In this document: in pieces, positions 60,754 to 64,000 of the stretch
Position numbering within the stretch: the stretch's first letter is position 1
How the letters are laid out: each line of letters starts with the position of its first letter
NCBI GenBank assembly: GCA_035301985.1
Contig: DATGTE010000020.1
Coordinates: 87,252 to 151,251, forward strand
DNA length: 64,000 nt
Reading direction: 5' to 3'
Source: DASUXY01 sp035301985
Lineage (GTDB): Bacteria > Bacillota > Bacilli > Bacillales > Amphibacillaceae
Program-made: the position numbers and the translations under genes
Notes under the pieces: model-generated
The model's database searches: none
Told to the model about the DNA's origin: nothing
Seen by the model: only the letters and a program-made list of their open reading frames with translations

Positions 60754-61266
60754 TTATATGAGCAGTAATACAATAAACAGGCCGCATAAGAGTCCCAGAC
60801 TTTTCGCCATTTTACTGTATTTAAATTGGTTATCCCGCGCATCATCCAATTCACGGTCCAAGTGTTTTACTGTCAAGTGAATATGTTTTTGCTGCTGATC
60901 AAAATCATGCTGGCCAAGCGTTCTGCCAAACTGTTTAAGTATTTCACCCTCATTGGCATCAAGTGCTGAGCAATCAATCAACTCATCTACCTCTCTATTC
61001 CATACATTGTATAAATCACGATTATGTTGCCGGAGTTGACCACCTAAACGATTAAAAAATGGACTTATCGGCTCCGGTATTTGCTTCGCAATTGTGTCAA
61101 ATGCATCCGGTAAAGGTAATTGACTATAAAGGATTTCAGCTTCCAGTATTTGCAGAGCATTTTTCATATGCCGGATATGTTTTGGTCTTTCATCCAGTCT
61201 TTTACTGATATCAAGCCCTACCAGTGTTGTGGTGCCTATGAAAAGAAGCGCGCCAATCCACTGCAT
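60754..61266 (-). CDS. spoIIIAB: Stage III sporulation protein AB
   Basis: A 170-residue protein with helices at both ends (about 1-20 and 150-168) and a helical soluble middle (LQILEAEILYSQLPLPDAF). It anchors the SpoIIIAA ATPase to the membrane. GGGGTG precedes the ATG at 61266, inside the end of spoIIIAA. Confidence 0.94.
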   Translation of the reverse strand: MQWIGALLFIGTTTLVGLDISKRLDERPKHIRHMKNALQILEAEILYSQLPLPDAFDTIAKQIPEPISPFFNRLGGQLRQHNRDLYNVWNREVDELIDCSALDANEGEILKQFGRTLGQHDFDQQQKHIHLTVKHLDRELDDARDNQFKYSKMAKSLGLLCGLFIVLLLI

Positions 61267-62188
61267 TTGTTACGCACCCCGATTTCTGCCAAAGATTTTC
61301 TTCGTGTTCATCATAAATCCGGTGAATATCGCCAGGTCTTAGCTGTCTGTTCAGTAAGACAAACCGCCTGAAAACCTGCTGAGCAAACAGTGGCTTTAAG
61401 GATGGCCGCTTTTTGAGCTCCTCCAGTGAATGGCTGTGAATGGTACAGATGACAGTCACCCCGGCATTGATGGCTTCCATTAAAGCTTTTACATCTGATT
61501 CACTGCCAATTTCATCGACTATCAGTACGTCAGGTGACATCGATCTGATCATCATCATCATGCCTTCATCTTTAGGACACGCATCCATCACATCGGTTCT
61601 GATCCCCAAATCATGCTGGGGGATTCCCTTATTTGAACCACCAATTTCCGATCGCTCATCCACAACCCCGACTTTATGCGCACCTACTTTACCCCAGCCT
61701 GTCCCAATCAGACGGGCCAAGTCGCGAATTAACGTTGTTTTTCCCGTCTGCGGCGGACCAATCAGAAGTGTATTGAGATACCGGTTATGATAAAGATAAG
61801 GAATGAGGGGCAATGACGCACCGATTGTTTGTTTGGCGATACGGATATTGAAAAATGTAATATGCCGAATGGCTTTCACATGACCATGCAGTGTGTTCAC
61901 CTTTCCGGACAGACCGACGCGGTGCCCCCCTTCGATCGTGACGTATCCTTCCCGTAATTCATCTTCCATCCGGTATAACGAAAATTCACTGAGCTGATTT
62001 AATAAAAATATGCCGTCGTTTTGACCAGGTTTTACAGATTTAAGCCACTCGGTATGTTCGTTGAAAACCAATTCAAGCGGCTGCTGAAGTCGGAAACGGA
62101 TTTCCTGAATCGCCGACCAGCGTCTGTTTATCTGTTTTTCGAGAGCTTGTCTTATTTTTTCAGGGAATAAGCGTAATATCTCTTCCAT
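61211..62188 (-). CDS. spoIIIAA: Stage III sporulation protein AA (secretion-type ATPase)
   Basis: A 325-residue P-loop ATPase with Walker A GPPQTGKTTL and Walker B VLIVDEIGSES, similar to type II/IV secretion ATPases. It energises the SpoIIIA-SpoIIQ channel. It is about 18 residues longer than the B. subtilis protein (307 aa), and the extra tail (after NLWQKSG) overlaps spoIIIAB by 56 bases, so the stop may have shifted. Confidence 0.95.
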   Translation of the reverse strand: MEEILRLFPEKIRQALEKQINRRWSAIQEIRFRLQQPLELVFNEHTEWLKSVKPGQNDGIFLLNQLSEFSLYRMEDELREGYVTIEGGHRVGLSGKVNTLHGHVKAIRHITFFNIRIAKQTIGASLPLIPYLYHNRYLNTLLIGPPQTGKTTLIRDLARLIGTGWGKVGAHKVGVVDERSEIGGSNKGIPQHDLGIRTDVMDACPKDEGMMMMIRSMSPDVLIVDEIGSESDVKALMEAINAGVTVICTIHSHSLEELKKRPSLKPLFAQQVFRRFVLLNRQLRPGDIHRIYDEHEENLWQKSGCVTNAVDWRASFHRHHNTGRA

Positions 62189-62223
62189 AACAGTGTCCTG
62201 CCTTTTTAATTAGCTTGTTAGTA

Positions 62224-62252
62224 AATGTATGCTTGTCAACGCGGATTATGAC
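62224..62252 (-). promoter_or_regulatory. Sigma-E promoter of the spoIIIA operon
   Basis: On the minus strand GTCATAAT (62245-62252) and CATACATT (62224-62231) are 13 bases apart, close to the sigma-E consensus on both sides; the -10 ends 35 bases before spoIIIAA. The operon is sigma-E dependent in B. subtilis. Confidence 0.75.
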
Positions 62253-62273
62253 CTGACCGACAGTAAAACCCAT

Positions 62274-62300
62274 TAAAAAAGCGACCCTAAAAAGGATCGC
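62274..62300 (-). terminator. Terminator after efp
   Basis: On the minus strand GCGATCC and GGGTCGC pair with one G-T, around a short T-rich loop, followed by TTTTTT. It lies 20 bases beyond the efp stop. Confidence 0.85.
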
Positions 62301-62319
62301 TCCATACGCTATGATTAAA

Positions 62320-62877
62320 CTAAGCCCTTGATAGATACTTACCTTCCGCCGTACTGATAACCAGTACATCCCCTTCATTGATGAAGAGCGGAACCTGAAC
62401 AACATATCCGGTTTCCAGTGTTGCCGGTTTTGTTCCACCACTCGCTGTGTCCCCTTTTATACCTGGCTCTGTTTCAGTGACAGCGAGCTCAACGTTTTTA
62501 GGCAGCTGGACACCGAGGACTTCCCCTTCATATGTTACCACGGATACTTCCATATTCTCCTTCATAAAATTTAATTCGTTTTCAATCTGACTTGTCTGCA
62601 ATTCGAGCTGTTCATAAGTGTTAGTATCCATAAATGCATGACTGTCACCAGATGCATATAAGTACTGCATCTTCCTGTTTTCAATATGTGCCCGGTTTAC
62701 TTTTTCACCGGCACGGAAGGTCTTCTCCTGAATATTGCCATTGCGCAGATTCCGTAATTTCGAACGGACAAAAGCAGCGCCTTTGCCTGGTTTAACATGC
62801 TGAAAATCCATCACTTGCCAAATGTCATTATCCACTTCGATTGTCAGACCAGTTTTAAAATCATTTACCGATATCAA
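62320..62877 (-). CDS. efp: Translation elongation factor P
   Basis: A 185-residue three-domain tRNA-mimic that relieves ribosome stalling at polyproline. The loop tip Lys32 lies in VKPGKGAAFVR, the position modified (5-aminopentanol in B. subtilis). The N-terminus MISVNDFKTGLTIEV is standard. Downstream of pepQ, as in B. subtilis. Confidence 0.97.
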   Translation of the reverse strand: MISVNDFKTGLTIEVDNDIWQVMDFQHVKPGKGAAFVRSKLRNLRNGNIQEKTFRAGEKVNRAHIENRKMQYLYASGDSHAFMDTNTYEQLELQTSQIENELNFMKENMEVSVVTYEGEVLGVQLPKNVELAVTETEPGIKGDTASGGTKPATLETGYVVQVPLFINEGDVLVISTAEGKYLSRA

Positions 62878-62895
62878 TCCTAAATCCTCCTTAAC

Positions 62896-63957
62896 TTAAA
62901 GCTGGATTAATTCCTTATCTGCATGTGTCAAACGGTCATTGCCGGATTCTGTAATCACAATATCGTCTTCGATCCGGCAACCGCCAACATTTGGAATATA
63001 AATCCCGGGTTCAACTGTTACAACCATTCCGGGCTTAAGCTTTTTGTCTGATCGAAAAGACAAAGCAGGTCCCTCATGAACTTCCATACCAAGTCCATGG
63101 CCTGTTGAATGGCCGAAATAATCGCCAAACCCTTTTTCTTCAATGTAATCCCGTGTCAATGCATCTGCTTCTTTCCCGGTCATGCCTGGTTTGATTCCGT
63201 CAACACCACGCTTTTGTGCCTCCAGGACTGTGTGGTAGATGGTTTTAAGTTCATCATTGATCGCTCCTACAGCAACTGTTCTTGTTGTATCGGAACAGTA
63301 ACCGTTTAACAGGGCGCCATAATCCATCGTCACCAATTCACCGGATTGTATTTTTTTGTCAGAAGCGACACCGTGTGGCAGGGCAGCACGATAACCTGAA
63401 GCAACAATAATGTCAAAGCTTGAAGACGTTGCTCCCTGCCTGCGCATGAAAAACTCCAGTTCATTTGAAATATCAATTTCCTTAACACCAGGCTTAATAT
63501 AGCTTTGAATATGTTCAAATGCGTCATCAGCGATTTTGGCTGCCTGCTTCAAAATGGCCAGTTCACTTTCTGATTTAATCAAGCGGAGTTCTTCCAGGAT
63601 CCCGCTGACAGGGACAAGTTCAGCCTCGAGGGTATCGTTATATTGTTCATAGGCTGAAAACGTTACATGGTCCTTTTCAAAACCGACGCGTTTAACATTC
63701 ATTTGCTTTAACTGTTCATTCATTTCCTGATGGATTGATTTCTTATGTTCGACAACTGTAAAATCAGCTATTTGCTTACTTGCCTGCTCTATGTAGCGGA
63801 AATCCGTAATGAAACGCGCATCGTTCTGACTGACAACGGCTGCACCTGCTGTCCCGGTGAAACCGGTGATATACCTTCTGTTGATTGGGCTCGTAATTAA
63901 AATGGCATCCAGACTGTGTTTCTGTAATTTTTCACGAAGTTTATTTAATTTCCCCAT
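62896..63957 (-). CDS. pepQ: Xaa-Pro dipeptidase/aminopeptidase (YqhT)
   Basis: A 353-residue M24 pita-bread metallopeptidase that cleaves X-Pro bonds. All five metal-ligand blocks are visible: MDYGALLNGYCSDTTRT (two Asp), GHSTGHGLGMEVHE (His), VTVEPGIY (Glu) and GCRIEDDIV (Glu). AAAGGA precedes the ATG. It is paired with efp, a link seen across Bacillaceae. Confidence 0.95.
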   Translation of the reverse strand: MGKLNKLREKLQKHSLDAILITSPINRRYITGFTGTAGAAVVSQNDARFITDFRYIEQASKQIADFTVVEHKKSIHQEMNEQLKQMNVKRVGFEKDHVTFSAYEQYNDTLEAELVPVSGILEELRLIKSESELAILKQAAKIADDAFEHIQSYIKPGVKEIDISNELEFFMRRQGATSSSFDIIVASGYRAALPHGVASDKKIQSGELVTMDYGALLNGYCSDTTRTVAVGAINDELKTIYHTVLEAQKRGVDGIKPGMTGKEADALTRDYIEEKGFGDYFGHSTGHGLGMEVHEGPALSFRSDKKLKPGMVVTVEPGIYIPNVGGCRIEDDIVITESGNDRLTHADKELIQL

Positions 63958-63971
63958 AAGATCAATCCTTT

Positions 63972-64000
63972 CTATTTATTTTCCAAAAAGGCCAGTGCCG
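63972..64000 (-). CDS. C-terminal end of an upstream gene, probably aroQ
   Basis: The last 29 bases read, on the minus strand, Ala-Leu-Ala-Phe-Leu-Glu-Asn-Lys and a TAG stop 15 bases before pepQ. In B. subtilis this position is taken by yqhS (aroQ, type II 3-dehydroquinase), whose C-terminus is helical and acidic; the fragment is too short for more than a positional guess. Confidence 0.35.

Noticed and set aside
1..64000. tRNA, rRNA, CRISPR arrays, insertion sequences or prophage genes
   Set aside because: None were recognised by eye: no regularly spaced direct repeats, no transposase or phage-type products among the coding regions, and no tRNA-like T-loop/acceptor patterns noticed.

Overview
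The window is chromosomal core sequence from an endospore-forming, low-to-moderate GC member of the Bacillaceae. Gene order follows the Bacillus subtilis spo0A to fur to rluB region closely, and almost all genes lie on the minus strand. Sporulation genes dominate: spmAB, dacB, spoVA, dacF-spoIIA, spoIIM, spo0A, spoIVB and all eight spoIIIA genes. An OLE RNA with its partner gene oapA fits an alkaliphilic, halophilic or thermophilic bacillus, because OLE is known mainly from such extremophiles. I cannot name a species.

Layout. 1-5.8 kb: rluB (cut by the window edge), spmB, spmA, dacB, scpB, scpA, ribT, an M50-like membrane protease and several tiny membrane proteins. 5.8-13.2 kb: ppiB, lysA, a reduced spoVA locus (AA, AB and AF only), the spoIIA-sigF operon and dacF. 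13.5-19.8 kb: pdp, pupG, drm, xerD, yqzK, fur and spoIIM. 19.9-31.7 kb: an EndoQ-family nuclease coupled to nudF, a second Y-family polymerase with an SOS box inside its promoter, a plus-strand block (glycerophosphodiesterase, namA, rnz, aldehyde dehydrogenase), dinB and a pepT-like peptidase. 31.7-36.5 kb: an acyl-CoA carboxylase beta subunit, a fusion of a B12-binding-like domain to methylmalonyl-CoA epimerase, a gene-poor 0.7 kb, prli42, yqjA and brxB. 36.6-43.4 kb: the branched-chain keto-acid dehydrogenase operon (bcd-lpdV-bkdAA-bkdAB-bkdB) behind a good sigma-54 promoter and a CcpA-type site, then yqzF. 43.5-50.4 kb: spo0A, spoIVB, recN, argR, tlyA, oapA and OLE RNA. 50.4-64 kb: ispA, xseB, xseA, folD, nusB, an asp23-family gene, accC, accB, spoIIIAH to spoIIIAA, efp, pepQ and the tail of another gene.

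The genes form several functional sets. Spo0A (preceded by a sigma-H promoter), SpoIIAA/SpoIIAB/SigF, the SpoIIIA complex (sigma-E promoter), SpoIVB, SpoIIM, DacB/DacF, SpmAB and SpoVA cover sporulation from initiation to cortex formation and germination. Bcd, LpdV and Bkd degrade branched-chain amino acids to acyl-CoAs, which supply branched fatty acids. The carboxylase and epimerase next door handle propionyl- and methylmalonyl-CoA, and AccBC feeds fatty-acid synthesis.

The most notable features are: OLE RNA and oapA, with dxs missing from its usual place beside them; the epimerase fusion whose B12 motif has Asn instead of the ligand His; a spoVA locus without AC, AD, AEb and AEa; a bkd operon without ptb, buk or bkdR but with its sigma-54 promoter; and a folded, repeat-like insertion that splits the spoIIIA operon. 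GC and repeat content shift modestly at about 50.4 kb, so the right end may have a different recent history.
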